DNA from: Methylobacter sp. S3L5C
GTDB lineage: Bacteria; Pseudomonadota; Gammaproteobacteria; Methylococcales; Methylomonadaceae
Reading direction: 5' to 3'
NCBI RefSeq assembly: GCF_022788635.1
Contig: NZ_CP076024.1
Span: forward strand, 1,922,001-1,986,000
Length of the DNA stretch: 64,000 nucleotides
The position numbers were made by a program, and so were the translations under genes. The first letter of the stretch is position 1, and every line of letters begins with the position of its first letter. Of this stretch, positions 17,984 through 28,692 are shown in pieces. Under the pieces are notes generated by a model. The model was not told the DNA's origin. It searched no databases and saw nothing but the letters and a program-made list of their open reading frames with translations.

Positions 17984-19959
17984 CAAGTCGCTAAAATAGC
18001 CTGATTGAAAATATCCGCATGACTTTCCAGTAAGGTGAAGTTTTCTTTCGCTCGGGTAATCGCGGTGTAGACCAGTTCACGGGTCAGTACTGGGCTTTTG
18101 GTTTCCGGCAGAACCAGTGCAACATGGTTGAACTCCGAGCCTTGGGATTTATGTACCGTGATGGCAAAGGCCGTTTCCACATCCGGTAGCCGCATGGGTG
18201 ATATCCAAAGAATGTTTACCGCATCGTGCGCATCTTCGCCGGGAAAAGCTACCCGCAGTTTTCCGGTACTATCTTTAAGAGTGATACCGACGTCGCCATT
18301 CATCAAGCCCAGATTGTAGTCGTTGCGGGTGATCATAACGGGGCGGCCTTCATACCACAGCGTTGGTTTTTGGCCGGGAAATAACCACTGTTCTATACGC
18401 TGATTTAAACCTTCAACGCCCCAAGGACCTAGCCGCAAAGCGCAGAGAACCTGAAAAGTATCAAAGGCTTCCAAAACCTGTTTTGCCCAGTGCGGGTATT
18501 GCATTTTATCGGTCGGGCGTTTTTTTCGAATAACGTCAAGATAATAACCATAGCCTTGGCGATTTTTAGGTTGGCTATCGTCCTGTAGTCCGGTATTGGC
18601 TGTTAGCAAGTTTTTTAAATGGATATCAGCCGGATGGCTCAACAGTAGGTGACCAAGATCCTGATAGCTTGTGGTATCTTTTAAAATAGCCTGAGCCAGT
18701 TTGGAATCACCTTTGTTGACGGCTTTGGCTAATTGACCGATACCGCTGTGCTCACCAAAACGATGGCTATGGCGAAGCATGACAGTTTGCTGGTTAATAG
18801 CCGAGCCAACCAGGGCGTTTTCACTGAGTGCTTCATCACTATACGGCCTGATCCAAGCATGGGTTGGTTCGTCATAAGCGCTGTTTTCAGCGCCGCGACA
18901 TAAATCCCCCATCACCGAACCCGCCTCGACAGAAGCCAATTGATCCTTGTCCCCCAGCAATATTAAACTGGTGCTTTCCGGCAAGGCATCCAGCAATGAT
19001 GCCATCATTTCCAAATCAATCATCGACGCTTCATCAATGATAACGATGTCAGCTACCAAAGGATTATTGCGATGATGGACGTAGTGCCGTGAGTCGTGCC
19101 GAGTACCCAGCAAGCGATGCAGGGTGCTCGCTTTTTTAGGAATAACCTGTTTAATGTCTTCAGGAACTTGTAGTTTTTCTAACGCTTTGCTGATCGATTC
19201 ACTGACCCGCGCTGCGGCTTTACCGGTAGGTGCTGCCAGTAAAATATTGAGCTTGCGGGTATTGCCGGATTCATCGTTAGCCAGTTTAATCAGTAAGGCC
19301 AGCAGCTTGGTCAGCGTCGTGGTTTTGCCGGTGCCGGGGCCGCCGGTAATGATGGCAAAGCGTGCACGCAATGCCAATACGCAGGCAATTTTCTGCCAAT
19401 CAGGACTTTCGGGGCTTTTGGCCGCAAACAACAACTGTAATTGCGCTTGCAAAGCGGTGGGCAGTTCGGTTCTGATCGGTTGCAGTCGTTGTTGGATGGC
19501 TTGATCGAGTATTTGCTGATACTGCCAATAACGCCGTAAATAGCAGCGATTGCCCTCCAGAACCAGTGGCGTATTGCCATGACCCAAGCCAACCAGCGAT
19601 GATGCGCTCAGAGCCGTTTGCCATTGTTCGAGTGTATAAGCTTTAAGTGTCAATAATTCGGCAAGGGCTTGCGCATCGCTTAAAGCGCCTATTGTTGATT
19701 CATCAACCTCGGTCTGGTTGTCATCATCGCCAGAAATAGCCAGCGTTAATTCGGGCTGTTGACAGAGTTTTTCCATCTCCAGATAAACTTCACCCCGGCC
19801 CAACTGATGACTGGCAAGTGCTCCAGCCCAAAGTACCCGATCACTGGCATCAGGCTCCTGATCAATGAGAAAGCGTACAAAAGCCCTGTCCAAATGCGTT
19901 AACCAACCCAGACTGATCCAGTTATCGATACTGTCAAGAACAGATAATCCTTTGGTCAT
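17977..19959 (-). CDS. recD: RecD, exonuclease V alpha subunit
   Basis: 660 residues. RecD is the 5'-3' helicase of the RecBCD complex that processes double-strand ends for recombination and degrades foreign linear DNA. The Walker A is ITGGPGTGKTTTL at about 208-220; VIIDEASMID (motif II), LILLGDKDQLASVEAG (motif III) and the C-terminal TVHKSQGSEFNHV (motif V) and VYTAITRAKE (motif VI) are present. Its start overlaps the recB stop by four bases. It is the last gene of a recC-recB-recD operon on the minus strand. Confidence 0.97.
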   Translation of the reverse strand: MTKGLSVLDSIDNWISLGWLTHLDRAFVRFLIDQEPDASDRVLWAGALASHQLGRGEVYLEMEKLCQQPELTLAISGDDDNQTEVDESTIGALSDAQALAELLTLKAYTLEQWQTALSASSLVGLGHGNTPLVLEGNRCYLRRYWQYQQILDQAIQQRLQPIRTELPTALQAQLQLLFAAKSPESPDWQKIACVLALRARFAIITGGPGTGKTTTLTKLLALLIKLANDESGNTRKLNILLAAPTGKAAARVSESISKALEKLQVPEDIKQVIPKKASTLHRLLGTRHDSRHYVHHRNNPLVADIVIIDEASMIDLEMMASLLDALPESTSLILLGDKDQLASVEAGSVMGDLCRGAENSAYDEPTHAWIRPYSDEALSENALVGSAINQQTVMLRHSHRFGEHSGIGQLAKAVNKGDSKLAQAILKDTTSYQDLGHLLLSHPADIHLKNLLTANTGLQDDSQPKNRQGYGYYLDVIRKKRPTDKMQYPHWAKQVLEAFDTFQVLCALRLGPWGVEGLNQRIEQWLFPGQKPTLWYEGRPVMITRNDYNLGLMNGDVGITLKDSTGKLRVAFPGEDAHDAVNILWISPMRLPDVETAFAITVHKSQGSEFNHVALVLPETKSPVLTRELVYTAITRAKENFTLLESHADIFNQAILATCK

Positions 19960-22900
19960 ACTATTTCTCCGTGCTTATTTGAACCCAAAAACAGCATATC
20001 CATACCTTCAATCAATGCTTTCGGCGGTTTATGGAAAATTCTGCCACTTAACGGGCCATTTACGCCGCGTAAAAACAGATAAAGACCGCCGCCGATATGG
20101 GTATCGTAATCGTAGCTGTCGCCCATTCTGACTTTTAATAACCGGTGCAAGGCCAACAGATACAGGGCATATTGCAAATCATAGCGTTTGGCTAACATTG
20201 CCGTTTCCATTGTTTCTTGTGTGTACGCGGCATCGTTATTGCCAAGGCCATTAAATTTGTAATCGGCAATGTAGTATTGCCGGTTATGGACGAATATCAA
20301 GTCAATAAAGCCTTTCAATAAACCGTTTACCTGTGCCGGTAATAAACGTGGCCTGGGTTTACCGGAAAAGGTATGCAGGGTAACCAAATGATCCAAGGCC
20401 TGAATACTGACATCCTCTGCACCAACAAGAAACTCAAGTTCAGCTTGGTAATCATCAACTTCAAGATCAGCCAATCTAAAAGAAGACCCTTCCAGTAACG
20501 GCATGGTTAACCATTGCATGACTGTCGTGGCAATAATATCGCGTTTATCATCCCAGGTTTTGTGGCTAAAAATCTTGTCGATCAGTAGTCGGCAGTCATC
20601 CGGTTTTTCCAGCATCGCCTTAAAGCCACGCTGCGCGCACTGTTCCAGTAATTCATGAACCAACACGCCGGGACCTGCACCTCGGGGCAGGCTATGGATG
20701 CCGGACAGGGTTTTTGTTAATGAGCCAACATAAACATCCGCTTCATCACTTTGTTTATCTTCCTGAGCCGTTTCAGGGACGTCAGACAGCTTACGATCAA
20801 GCTGTTGGCCCGTGTTTTTGTGCTCGGTTTGCAAGGCGCTGTAACTGGCTATCCACCAGTTATCAGCAATAGTGGTAATTGATTGCAGCGGTAAATCCAT
20901 TAGTTCGTGTTGCTGCGAAGGCTGATAAATAGCCTGAGTGGGCTCGGGTAAGCCGGCAATCACGATAGCCTTACAAGCTCCTTTAAGCTGAGTCAGTTTA
21001 GCAGCCAACTCATTGGCGGGCATTTTTGGTTTCCAGCCCAGCAAGTAACCTATGGCTGTTTTTTCCAACTGACAGGCTTTGCCAGAACCGCTTTTAATGG
21101 GAGCAAAACCTAACCAACAGGCATGTTTTGCCCGGGTAATGGCAACATAAAACAGGCGTAAATCTTCCTGAAGCCTTTCTCTATCACTGATATTTTTAAT
21201 AGCATCGTCTTTGCTCAAATCAATACATAAGTTTTGCCGGTCATCATGGTAGCGATAATAGTGGCTGTAACGACTACTAACTTCCCTGAAACTACAGATA
21301 AAAGGCAAGAATACCAACGGATATTCAAGGCCTTTGGATTTATGGATGGTGATGATCTTGATCAGGTTGGCATCGCTTTCCAGGCGAATGATATTTTCTT
21401 CAGCGGCCTGATCGGCGGCAGCAATTTCTTCAGCCAGATGCCGTATTAATGCTTGTTCGCCTTCGAGTTGAGCGCTGGCTTGTTGAAGCAATTCTGCCAA
21501 ATGCAGCAGATTGGTTAAACAACGTTCACCGTCATTTTCTGTCAGCAGTCGCGCATGCAAGCCATAATCATTCATTAGTTGCCGTAAGGTCGGCAAGATG
21601 CCATCTTGTTGCCAACGTTGTTGGTAGCCAAGAAAGCGTTCCAATTGTTGTTCCCAGCTTGGTTCATCGATGGTGAGTTGATGAAGTGCCTCATACGACC
21701 AGCCTAAAACAGCGGTGCTTAACGCCGCACGTACCTTACGCTCATTACGGGGCTCGGCCAGTGCTTTTAGCCAAAGCAACAGGTCAGAGGCCTCATTGGT
21801 TGCATAAATGGAATCACGTTCAGAAAGGTAAACGCTACGTAGTCGCCGTCTTCCCAGCGCATTACGGATGGCTTTGGCTTCTGTGCCGCTACGCACTAAA
21901 ATGGCAATGTCGGAGGGTTGTAAGGGCTGAATGATACCCGACTGGGATGTAAATCCGGTTTTACCCTGATTGGCACAATTCAGTAAGCGCACGATCTCGC
22001 TGGCGGCCACTTCGGCCATTTGCTCGCGATAGTCCGGCATGCCAACGGCCTCCGGTGAGTCCCAATGCCAGAGCGTTAACGCTGGCGCTACTTTTCCATT
22101 AATCACCCATTCCTCTTTGCGGCCTTTGGCATCGACGGCGATGAACGGTAACGGATTGGCTTGCTTACTTTTAAATTGAAATGCCCCTTCAGTTTGTTGA
22201 TCTGCGGCAAAAAATACCTGATTAACAGCATCTACCAACGCTTTGGTAGAACGAAAGTTGGTTCCCAAGGTGTAGTGTCGCCCCGCTGTGACCTGATGGG
22301 CTTTAAGATAAGTATAAATATCGGCCCCCCTAAACGAATAGATCGCTTGTTTGGGATCGCCAATCATAAAACAACCCAGGCCGTTATCCACGTTTGCCGG
22401 ATACAGATTGGCAAAAATCCGGTATTGCACGGGGTCGGTATCCTGAAATTCATCAATTAACGCAATCGGGTATTGCTGGCGAATCACGCTTGCCAGTCGC
22501 TCTCCACTCTCACTTTGCAGGGCTTTATCCAATCGTGTCAGCATGTCGTCAAAGGTCATGTGAGCGGCACGTTGTTTTTCGGTATCGTAACGGTTTCTGA
22601 TCCAGTGAATGGCATGTAAAGTCAGGGTTTCTGTTACTTCTGTTTCTTGCTCAACATGACCGGCCAGATCATCAATGGCTTGAAATGCCTTGTGTTGTAA
22701 TGGTTCAGTTTTGTCTTGATGGGCTTTGACCAGCCCTGACAGCAATCTTTGTTGACCAAATTTAACCAGGGTATCAATATCCTCATTAACACCACGTTGC
22801 GCCCATGCGCCCAAGTCCGACAACTTGCTGTTAAAAGTGGCTTGCCGATATTGATTGCCGTTTAACCAGCGGTTCTCGGAGGCATTTTTTAGCAGTTTTT

Positions 22901-23672
22901 CTATTTTAATTTTATCGGTGGCCCATAAATGGCGTGCCTGTTTTTCCAGTTCTCGCCGTTTTTTCTCCCAAGTCTCCCAGCTTTTAAAGACCGTTGCTAT
23001 GTCAGTGACAAGGCATTCAAGCCCCAAGGCCTCCGTTTCAGACAGTAAAGGTTTCAGTAGTTTGGTTAATGCTTCTGGTGAATCTGTCAGTTTTAGCGGC
23101 ACTTGACACGATATTTCAGATAAGGGATAGAAAAAAGTTCGCCAATAATCGCGTACAACTTGATTTAGCAGTTCCGTATCATCGGTATTGACCTCTTGAC
23201 GAAACAGACTGCCACTATCAAAAGCATGTTGCTGCAACATTCGATTACACCAGCCATGAATAGTGTACACAGCCGATTCGTCCATCCAGTTGGCCGCCAG
23301 TTCCAATTGACGGGCACAAGTCGGCCATTTATCAGAATCGTAGCTGTCGCGTAGCGGTTCCAGAAAGTCATCACACTCACTAAACTGGCCACGAAAATAA
23401 CTGGCAGCTTCGGTAAGACGGTCACGAATACGCTCGCGCAATTCTTTCGTTGCCGCATCAGTAAAAGTCACCACTAAAATATCAGGCGGCAATAAGTTAC
23501 GACTTGGCAACGTCTTATCTTGATCTTGATCTTGATCTTGACCATGACCAAGGATCAGGCGCACATACAGTGCCGCGATGGTGTAGGTCTTGCCGGTACC
23601 GGCGCTGGCTTCAATCAGGCGGGTGCCGGATAACGGAAAATCAAGCGGATTTAATGAGTTTGCGACTGTCAT
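19956..23672 (-). CDS. recB: RecB, exonuclease V beta subunit
   Basis: 1238 residues. RecB is the 3'-5' helicase and the single nuclease of RecBCD. Walker A EASAGTGKTYT is at about 21-31, ALIDEFQDTDPVQY is motif II, MIGDPKQAIYSFRGAD is motif III, TIHKSKGLEYPLVF is motif V and FYVAITRAKHACW is motif VI. The C-terminal nuclease domain has GFIDLIF and IADYKFN, supplying the Asp and Asp-x-Lys residues of the active site. The ATG at 23672 was chosen because it overlaps the recC stop as ATGA; a longer frame to 23741 would lie inside recC. A (CAAGAT)4 stretch codes for QDQDQDQD soon after Walker A. Confidence 0.97.
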   Translation of the reverse strand: MTVANSLNPLDFPLSGTRLIEASAGTGKTYTIAALYVRLILGHGQDQDQDQDKTLPSRNLLPPDILVVTFTDAATKELRERIRDRLTEAASYFRGQFSECDDFLEPLRDSYDSDKWPTCARQLELAANWMDESAVYTIHGWCNRMLQQHAFDSGSLFRQEVNTDDTELLNQVVRDYWRTFFYPLSEISCQVPLKLTDSPEALTKLLKPLLSETEALGLECLVTDIATVFKSWETWEKKRRELEKQARHLWATDKIKIEKLLKNASENRWLNGNQYRQATFNSKLSDLGAWAQRGVNEDIDTLVKFGQQRLLSGLVKAHQDKTEPLQHKAFQAIDDLAGHVEQETEVTETLTLHAIHWIRNRYDTEKQRAAHMTFDDMLTRLDKALQSESGERLASVIRQQYPIALIDEFQDTDPVQYRIFANLYPANVDNGLGCFMIGDPKQAIYSFRGADIYTYLKAHQVTAGRHYTLGTNFRSTKALVDAVNQVFFAADQQTEGAFQFKSKQANPLPFIAVDAKGRKEEWVINGKVAPALTLWHWDSPEAVGMPDYREQMAEVAASEIVRLLNCANQGKTGFTSQSGIIQPLQPSDIAILVRSGTEAKAIRNALGRRRLRSVYLSERDSIYATNEASDLLLWLKALAEPRNERKVRAALSTAVLGWSYEALHQLTIDEPSWEQQLERFLGYQQRWQQDGILPTLRQLMNDYGLHARLLTENDGERCLTNLLHLAELLQQASAQLEGEQALIRHLAEEIAAADQAAEENIIRLESDANLIKIITIHKSKGLEYPLVFLPFICSFREVSSRYSHYYRYHDDRQNLCIDLSKDDAIKNISDRERLQEDLRLFYVAITRAKHACWLGFAPIKSGSGKACQLEKTAIGYLLGWKPKMPANELAAKLTQLKGACKAIVIAGLPEPTQAIYQPSQQHELMDLPLQSITTIADNWWIASYSALQTEHKNTGQQLDRKLSDVPETAQEDKQSDEADVYVGSLTKTLSGIHSLPRGAGPGVLVHELLEQCAQRGFKAMLEKPDDCRLLIDKIFSHKTWDDKRDIIATTVMQWLTMPLLEGSSFRLADLEVDDYQAELEFLVGAEDVSIQALDHLVTLHTFSGKPRPRLLPAQVNGLLKGFIDLIFVHNRQYYIADYKFNGLGNNDAAYTQETMETAMLAKRYDLQYALYLLALHRLLKVRMGDSYDYDTHIGGGLYLFLRGVNGPLSGRIFHKPPKALIEGMDMLFLGSNKHGEIV
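23517..23540. repeat. Hexanucleotide repeat inside recB
   Basis: Four perfect copies of ATCTTG on the plus strand code for Gln-Asp pairs in RecB at about residues 45-52. Units of six bases change length in frame, so expansion would add QD pairs without breaking the gene. Confidence 0.85.
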
Positions 23673-26600
23673 GATTGCGCATCCTGTGCAGTTTGTTGAT
23701 TGATTTGAGTAAATGCCGCGCCATAAAGCGTTTGAGTCCAAGCCTTAAAATCACCTTGTACCGTCGTCTGGTTTAAATGAGAAAAAGTCGGGAAAAAACG
23801 CGCGAGATAGGCATCGTAGGCTACTTCACCTTTGGTCCAGTCATCACCCTGATAGGTAGACTTTGCAATATCCATGGCGTTATCCGGTGATGCGCCCAAC
23901 CAGGCAAATGCCGTTTTACAGGCAACCGGTAACGGCGCTTGCATACCCAGATACCACGCTGTAACCAGGGTGTTAAGTTGTGCAAAGGCTGCTGTTTGTT
24001 CAAGCAGGGCAATTTCAATCACGCAATCAGAACCCATCACCAGTGTCTGTAAATTCATACCTGCTGCACAGCCGGCGAGATGTTGTACCCAGTACGCTAA
24101 CAGGTTGGGATATTTTATTTTGCCCGTATTGCCCAGTAAGGTTTGCGGCGTCAAGTGAATCAATCCCTGAGTCAGGTCATCGCTATTTTGCCGTAAATTA
24201 ATTAATTCACCGGTTAGCTGGACAGTGATGTCGTCAGCCAGGACAAAATGTAAATCAATAATACGTGCTTCAATTGCCTTGGGCCATAAAGTCAGCAGTG
24301 TCTGGTAGCGCTGCCAAACCTGATTAACGGGATCGGCAATATCCGCATACGCTGCGTGAGCGAAACCGCCGAGCGGGAGTTTACCTTGCCTGGCCATGGT
24401 CGTGCGTTGCTGTTCTAAAAAAGTATCAGGATTGTCTGGTGTTTCACTTTGCAAGGCATCCAGTAAATTTTGGCGTAGCACATAGCTTTCCAGTTTGTTA
24501 AAGCCAAAAGGTTCGTTATCTTCGCTGGTAATGGTTTCTTGGTCGAAGCCAAACTTGAGGGTGTTATTACAGAAAGTTTTTACCGGTGCTTTCAAAAAAC
24601 GTCCCAAAGATTGCAGACCCAGCGTCAACGTTTTTTCATAGACAACCGCCGGGGTTGCGTTGGCTAAACTGACTGACGCTGATGGTTCAAACCATTCCCG
24701 GGCGTATGTGAACAAGCGCGAATCACGATTTTTGGCCACATACTGTTTACTAAAAGGTTGTAGCGGGTGTTCAACGGTTAAGGCTTTAAGTAACTTCGGT
24801 TCGTTATTTTCCAGTTGCCAGCCCAGGGCCAGTGCATCGCGTAACTGACTGATGAGTACTGATGGCGGACGCTCGCTATTATCGCGAATGTTGCGGCCTA
24901 TCCAACTGATATAAAGTTGTTGTCGTGCCGAAAGCAGGGCTTCCAAAAACAAATAGTGATCATCTTGCCTGCGTGACCGGTCACCGGGACGATACTGCCC
25001 GCGTTGACTCATCAGATCAAAGCTTTGTGCGGGTTGACTGCGTGGATAATCGCCGTCATTCATGCCCAGTAAGCAAATCAGTCGAAAAGGGATGGCCCGC
25101 ATCGGCATCAGTGTACAGAAATTAATCCGGTCACTTAAGAAACGCTGCTGGAGATTGGGTTCATCTACTGTAGCCAGCCATGCTTCACGAACAACGTTTA
25201 AGGGTAAAGTATCGTCATCGGTTAAGCCGGCTTGTTCGCAGATTTCTCCCCATCTTGTTAATGAGTGGCCAAGTATCTCCAGCGTTTTTCGTTCTTCCTC
25301 GCTGCTGGTGACATCAAAAAAATCTTCCAAAAGCGCTGATAATGTTTCTTGCCAGTCGGTATAATTTTGGCTTTTTCGCAGCAAGTTGGCCTGTTTCTCA
25401 AGAGTTTCCAACAGGTATGACAGGCCACCGACCCATTGTGCATCGAGTCCGCCAATTTCATCGTAAGGCTCAATGGCATTAAATGCGATACCGGCCCCCA
25501 CGGCATAACCGAGCAACATTCTGCGTAAACCAAATTGCCAGGTATTGGCTTCCAGATCTTTAGGCATCGCTACATTTTGCGTGCGTTGTTCTGCATGTAA
25601 TCCCCAGCGGATGCCGGCTTCTTCAACCCATTGATGCAATTTGGGAATAGCGGCTTCATCAATGGAAAAACGTAGTCTTAGGGCTGGTACTTCAAGCAAG
25701 CCCAGAAATTCGCTAACGGCAAAACGCGAGTCAGGCAGATTAAGCAGGGCTTCAGCGGCGACCAGCAAGGGATTTTGACCTCGCTGTTGTTGATCGGCCA
25801 GGCTGTAAGGAATGTAGCGGGAATCACCGGACTTGATATTGCCAAATACCGCACGGATATGTGGTGCGTATTTATTGATATCCGGTACCATGACAATGAT
25901 ATCTCGTGGCTTTAAGTTTTCAGCTGAATTAAAGCGGGCTAATAGCTGATCGTGAAGAATTTCGACTTCACGCTGCGGACTATGAGCAATATGAAACATC
26001 AGGGAATTATCGACTTCAGGCAGGTCGACAGGCTCGGTAGGTAGCGGTTCCAAATCCAGTATCGATTGTTGTAATTGTTGCAACAGACTGCCTTGTCCGG
26101 GTTCGCAGTAATCTTTGAACAGATCAATTTTGCTCTCCGGCCAATGCCAGTTTGCATAAGTTTGGGTATCGTCAAACTGGTCCAGCAAGCGAATATAATC
26201 ACGTCCTTGTTTACCCCAGGCAGCGAGCAACGGTTGTGCGTGGAGATGTAATTCTTCGTCGGTCAATGCGCTTGTCATACCGGATTTATAAGCTTGGCGA
26301 CGGCGTTCAGCTTTTAACAGCGCTTTGTCTTCAATAATGTCTGCCCAGTAATGTTGGCAAGGGTTATGAACAAACAAGACTATCTGACAAAATTTGCCCA
26401 GTTTGGCTAATACTTCAAGCGACTGCTGGGGTAACGATGACAAGCCAAACACTATTATTCGCCGTGGCATGTCGACAGGACGCTGTTCCTGTGTATCAAT
26501 TTGAGTCATAAATTGCGTATGAACGGCTGCACGACTGGCGTAGGGCGTATATTGATCGCCTAAATCCGCCAATACTGCCCGCCATAATGCGGCCTGCCAG

Positions 26601-27181
26601 CGTTGTTGTTCCGGCATGATCTGGCTTTGTCCATGGCTATCACGCAAGCTATCAAGCCCGGCTGCCCAATCGGCAATCCAGTCCGATCGATACACCTGAT
26701 ATTGGTCAAAAAGATCAGCCAGCTGTTCAGCGAGCTGATAGCGTTTGCGGCTGTTGTTATCGACCGCCAAAAATGTCGCCAAAATTTCAAACTCAGGTCG
26801 GGTAATCAGCGTCGGCAACAAACGGTACAAGCGCCAGGTCAAGGGCGCTTTTGCCAGCAGTTGTTCTTTGGGAATCTGTGAGCCCAATACCGAACGATAA
26901 ACAGCCCAGATAAACGCTGAGGGTAATTGCACTTTAATCGCTCCGGCAATACCTAACGCACTATTTTTCGCCAGGCTTTGCTGTAACCATTGCCCCATGC
27001 CATTACTTTGCACCAGAAATACTTCATTTTCCAACGGTGCCAAAGGATGTTCGCGCAGCCAGTATTCGACCACATCTCCCAACGCTTCCAGTTTATTGGA
27101 GTGAATGACTGCAATGCCGCTGTCCAGCGAGGTTTTGTAGCTTGTTTCTGTCATGAGAATATTTTTTTTATTGGAAAGCAT
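23669..27181 (-). CDS. recC: RecC, exonuclease V gamma subunit
   Basis: 1170 residues (1161 if the second ATG at 27154 is used). RecC scans for Chi sites and splits the DNA strands in RecBCD. The N-terminus has AVIHSNKLEALGDVVEYW and VFLVQSNGMGQWLQQSLA, a family hallmark. FCTLMPMRAIPFRLICLLGMNDGDYPR is the inactive helicase-like region typical of RecC (only the first part is needed to recognise it). Neither candidate start has a clear Shine-Dalgarno; 27181 is the longer and 27154 (MTETSYKT) the shorter option. It is the first gene of the recCBD operon and overlaps recB. Confidence 0.95.
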   Translation of the reverse strand: MLSNKKNILMTETSYKTSLDSGIAVIHSNKLEALGDVVEYWLREHPLAPLENEVFLVQSNGMGQWLQQSLAKNSALGIAGAIKVQLPSAFIWAVYRSVLGSQIPKEQLLAKAPLTWRLYRLLPTLITRPEFEILATFLAVDNNSRKRYQLAEQLADLFDQYQVYRSDWIADWAAGLDSLRDSHGQSQIMPEQQRWQAALWRAVLADLGDQYTPYASRAAVHTQFMTQIDTQEQRPVDMPRRIIVFGLSSLPQQSLEVLAKLGKFCQIVLFVHNPCQHYWADIIEDKALLKAERRRQAYKSGMTSALTDEELHLHAQPLLAAWGKQGRDYIRLLDQFDDTQTYANWHWPESKIDLFKDYCEPGQGSLLQQLQQSILDLEPLPTEPVDLPEVDNSLMFHIAHSPQREVEILHDQLLARFNSAENLKPRDIIVMVPDINKYAPHIRAVFGNIKSGDSRYIPYSLADQQQRGQNPLLVAAEALLNLPDSRFAVSEFLGLLEVPALRLRFSIDEAAIPKLHQWVEEAGIRWGLHAEQRTQNVAMPKDLEANTWQFGLRRMLLGYAVGAGIAFNAIEPYDEIGGLDAQWVGGLSYLLETLEKQANLLRKSQNYTDWQETLSALLEDFFDVTSSEEERKTLEILGHSLTRWGEICEQAGLTDDDTLPLNVVREAWLATVDEPNLQQRFLSDRINFCTLMPMRAIPFRLICLLGMNDGDYPRSQPAQSFDLMSQRGQYRPGDRSRRQDDHYLFLEALLSARQQLYISWIGRNIRDNSERPPSVLISQLRDALALGWQLENNEPKLLKALTVEHPLQPFSKQYVAKNRDSRLFTYAREWFEPSASVSLANATPAVVYEKTLTLGLQSLGRFLKAPVKTFCNNTLKFGFDQETITSEDNEPFGFNKLESYVLRQNLLDALQSETPDNPDTFLEQQRTTMARQGKLPLGGFAHAAYADIADPVNQVWQRYQTLLTLWPKAIEARIIDLHFVLADDITVQLTGELINLRQNSDDLTQGLIHLTPQTLLGNTGKIKYPNLLAYWVQHLAGCAAGMNLQTLVMGSDCVIEIALLEQTAAFAQLNTLVTAWYLGMQAPLPVACKTAFAWLGASPDNAMDIAKSTYQGDDWTKGEVAYDAYLARFFPTFSHLNQTTVQGDFKAWTQTLYGAAFTQINQQTAQDAQS

Positions 27182-27945
27182 CTTGGTTAAATAAGGGTTT
27201 GATATTGTAGGTAACCCTTTTGTCTGTTGTTTTGAGCTTAGGAATGAAATGTACTATTTCTTAGCCATCAAACCACGTTCCTGCTCCAAGGTACCAGAAA
27301 ACTACCAGTGGATATAAGAAGGTTTGCCGGTAATGGCTTGGTGCCAAAGTGGTTCAATAAAATCCGACCCGCGTTTAAAGGCCGTGATATGTCGCTTTGC
27401 ATTTTAAAAACATGGTAACAAAGTCAGCATTATCATGGTTTTATCACAACTTGAATGAATCCGTGCCAATAGCGCTAACTGCATAATTTATCTTTGTTTA
27501 TCTTGGAAATTGAAAATATTCCCTGTGCAGTAATATCGCATACTTTATCGTGGTGTTGGCGGTTAGATTTTAAGAAAGTCTATTGAGGCGTAAAAATCCA
27601 ATATACCGACAAATTATGACAGTGGTCGATAGCTTTGAGGTTTTAGTACTATTGATCGGTGAACGACATTCAATATTAAAAAATATTGCTTTGGAATTTA
27701 CGATAGGACGAATTTTTGGTCAACGGTAGTTGATAGTTAACTCATTAAGCACGCTTATGAGCAGAGGATAAAGTGAGATTCAACGATAGGGAGTAACGCT
27801 AAAACAGAATAAATTTGGATTTTAGTTATCAGATGCAAAAAATCACATACAACTTTTATTGTAAAAGTGACTATCGCTAACCTGTCATACCGGTTTAATC
27901 AAAGCAGATATTTTAGGCTTACGATAGCTCTTAAGAGTCAATAAT
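27182..27945. other. 764-bp gap without a confident gene
   Basis: The stretch between recC and the first CTERM gene is AT-rich. Around 27258-27405 several frames on both strands stay open over 30-45 codons, which could be a decayed gene, but no known motif is seen and no frame has a good start. No tRNA, hairpin terminator or strong promoter was recognised with confidence. Confidence 0.4.
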
Positions 27946-28632
27946 TTATGCTTTTTTACGTCTTCCAACAAAACCTAATGCTGCCAATGCTGAACTAAAC
28001 AACCATACAGCAGCAGGCACCGGAACTGCTGATACAGCAAATGATGTTTTACCAGGGCTGGCAATGTCACCACTTAATGATAGGTAGGCACCGTCCAAGT
28101 TACCTACAGTAGACAAAGCCCATAGTGAGGCATTGTTGGCTCCCAAGGCAGCAAGACTTCCAGGGATGCCGCTTACGTATTGAGTACGTGGACCTTTCAC
28201 ATTGCCGGTTCCTGCATCGTTATAAGTAAGACGATCAATCAAGGTATTGGTATTATCATAAAGATTAATTTCGTCGGAGCGTCCCAGATTTTGGGTATTG
28301 TTTCCGATAACTTTTATGTTGGATGATAAATTCCATTCTGTGCGAAATGCAGTTGCCGTTAATTCAGTTAATATTACCGATTCGCCTGCGCCGATAAGGC
28401 CAAAATCCGATAAGGTGACTGAGTTGGGCGCTCTACTAGCGTCATCAAAGCTCCAACCGGCAAAATTAACAGCGGTTGATCCCAGATTAGTAAATTCGAT
28501 AAATTCTCCAGCATTGGAGTTATACATCCATTCGGTAATTTTAACATTAGTAACGGATGCTTCGGCCGTATTGATTAGGCCGCTCAGCATGGCACCGGCA
28601 GCCAACAGTTTAACTATGGTTTTATTGTTCAT
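27946..28632 (-). CDS. Lamin-tail-like protein with VPxPA-CTERM sorting signal
   Basis: 228 residues. A signal peptide (LLAAGAMLSGLINTAEA) leads into a lamin-tail (LTD)-like beta domain, seen as VKITEWMYNSNAGEFIEFTN, TAVNFAGWSFDD and later DEINLYDNTNTLIDRL. The end is a tripartite sorting signal: VPVPAAVWLF, a hydrophobic helix and the basic tail GRRKK. Such proteins are exported, processed by an exosortase and found in the envelope or matrix. No exosortase gene is in the window. It lies 60 bases downstream of the phytase-family gene on the same strand, with a terminator between. Confidence 0.8.
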   Translation of the reverse strand: MNNKTIVKLLAAGAMLSGLINTAEASVTNVKITEWMYNSNAGEFIEFTNLGSTAVNFAGWSFDDASRAPNSVTLSDFGLIGAGESVILTELTATAFRTEWNLSSNIKVIGNNTQNLGRSDEINLYDNTNTLIDRLTYNDAGTGNVKGPRTQYVSGIPGSLAALGANNASLWALSTVGNLDGAYLSLSGDIASPGKTSFAVSAVPVPAAVWLFSSALAALGFVGRRKKA

Positions 28633-28653
28633 TTTAATTTCTCAAGCAGGGTT

Positions 28654-28679
28654 AAAAACCACCACTATATTGTGGTGGT
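28654..28679 (-). terminator. Terminator between the two CTERM genes
   Basis: On the minus strand ACCACCAC and GTGGTGGT form a perfect 8-bp stem with a six-base loop, followed by TTTTTAA. It should end or attenuate transcription of the phytase-family gene before the lamin-tail gene. Confidence 0.8.
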
Positions 28680-28692
28680 AAGAGTTATTTAT

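Noticed and set aside
27258-27405. Overlapping open stretches on both strands, for example a minus-strand run with SDFIEPLWHQAITGKPS
   Set aside because: Three frames look open at once, none has a start or a known motif; could be a decayed gene but not supportable.
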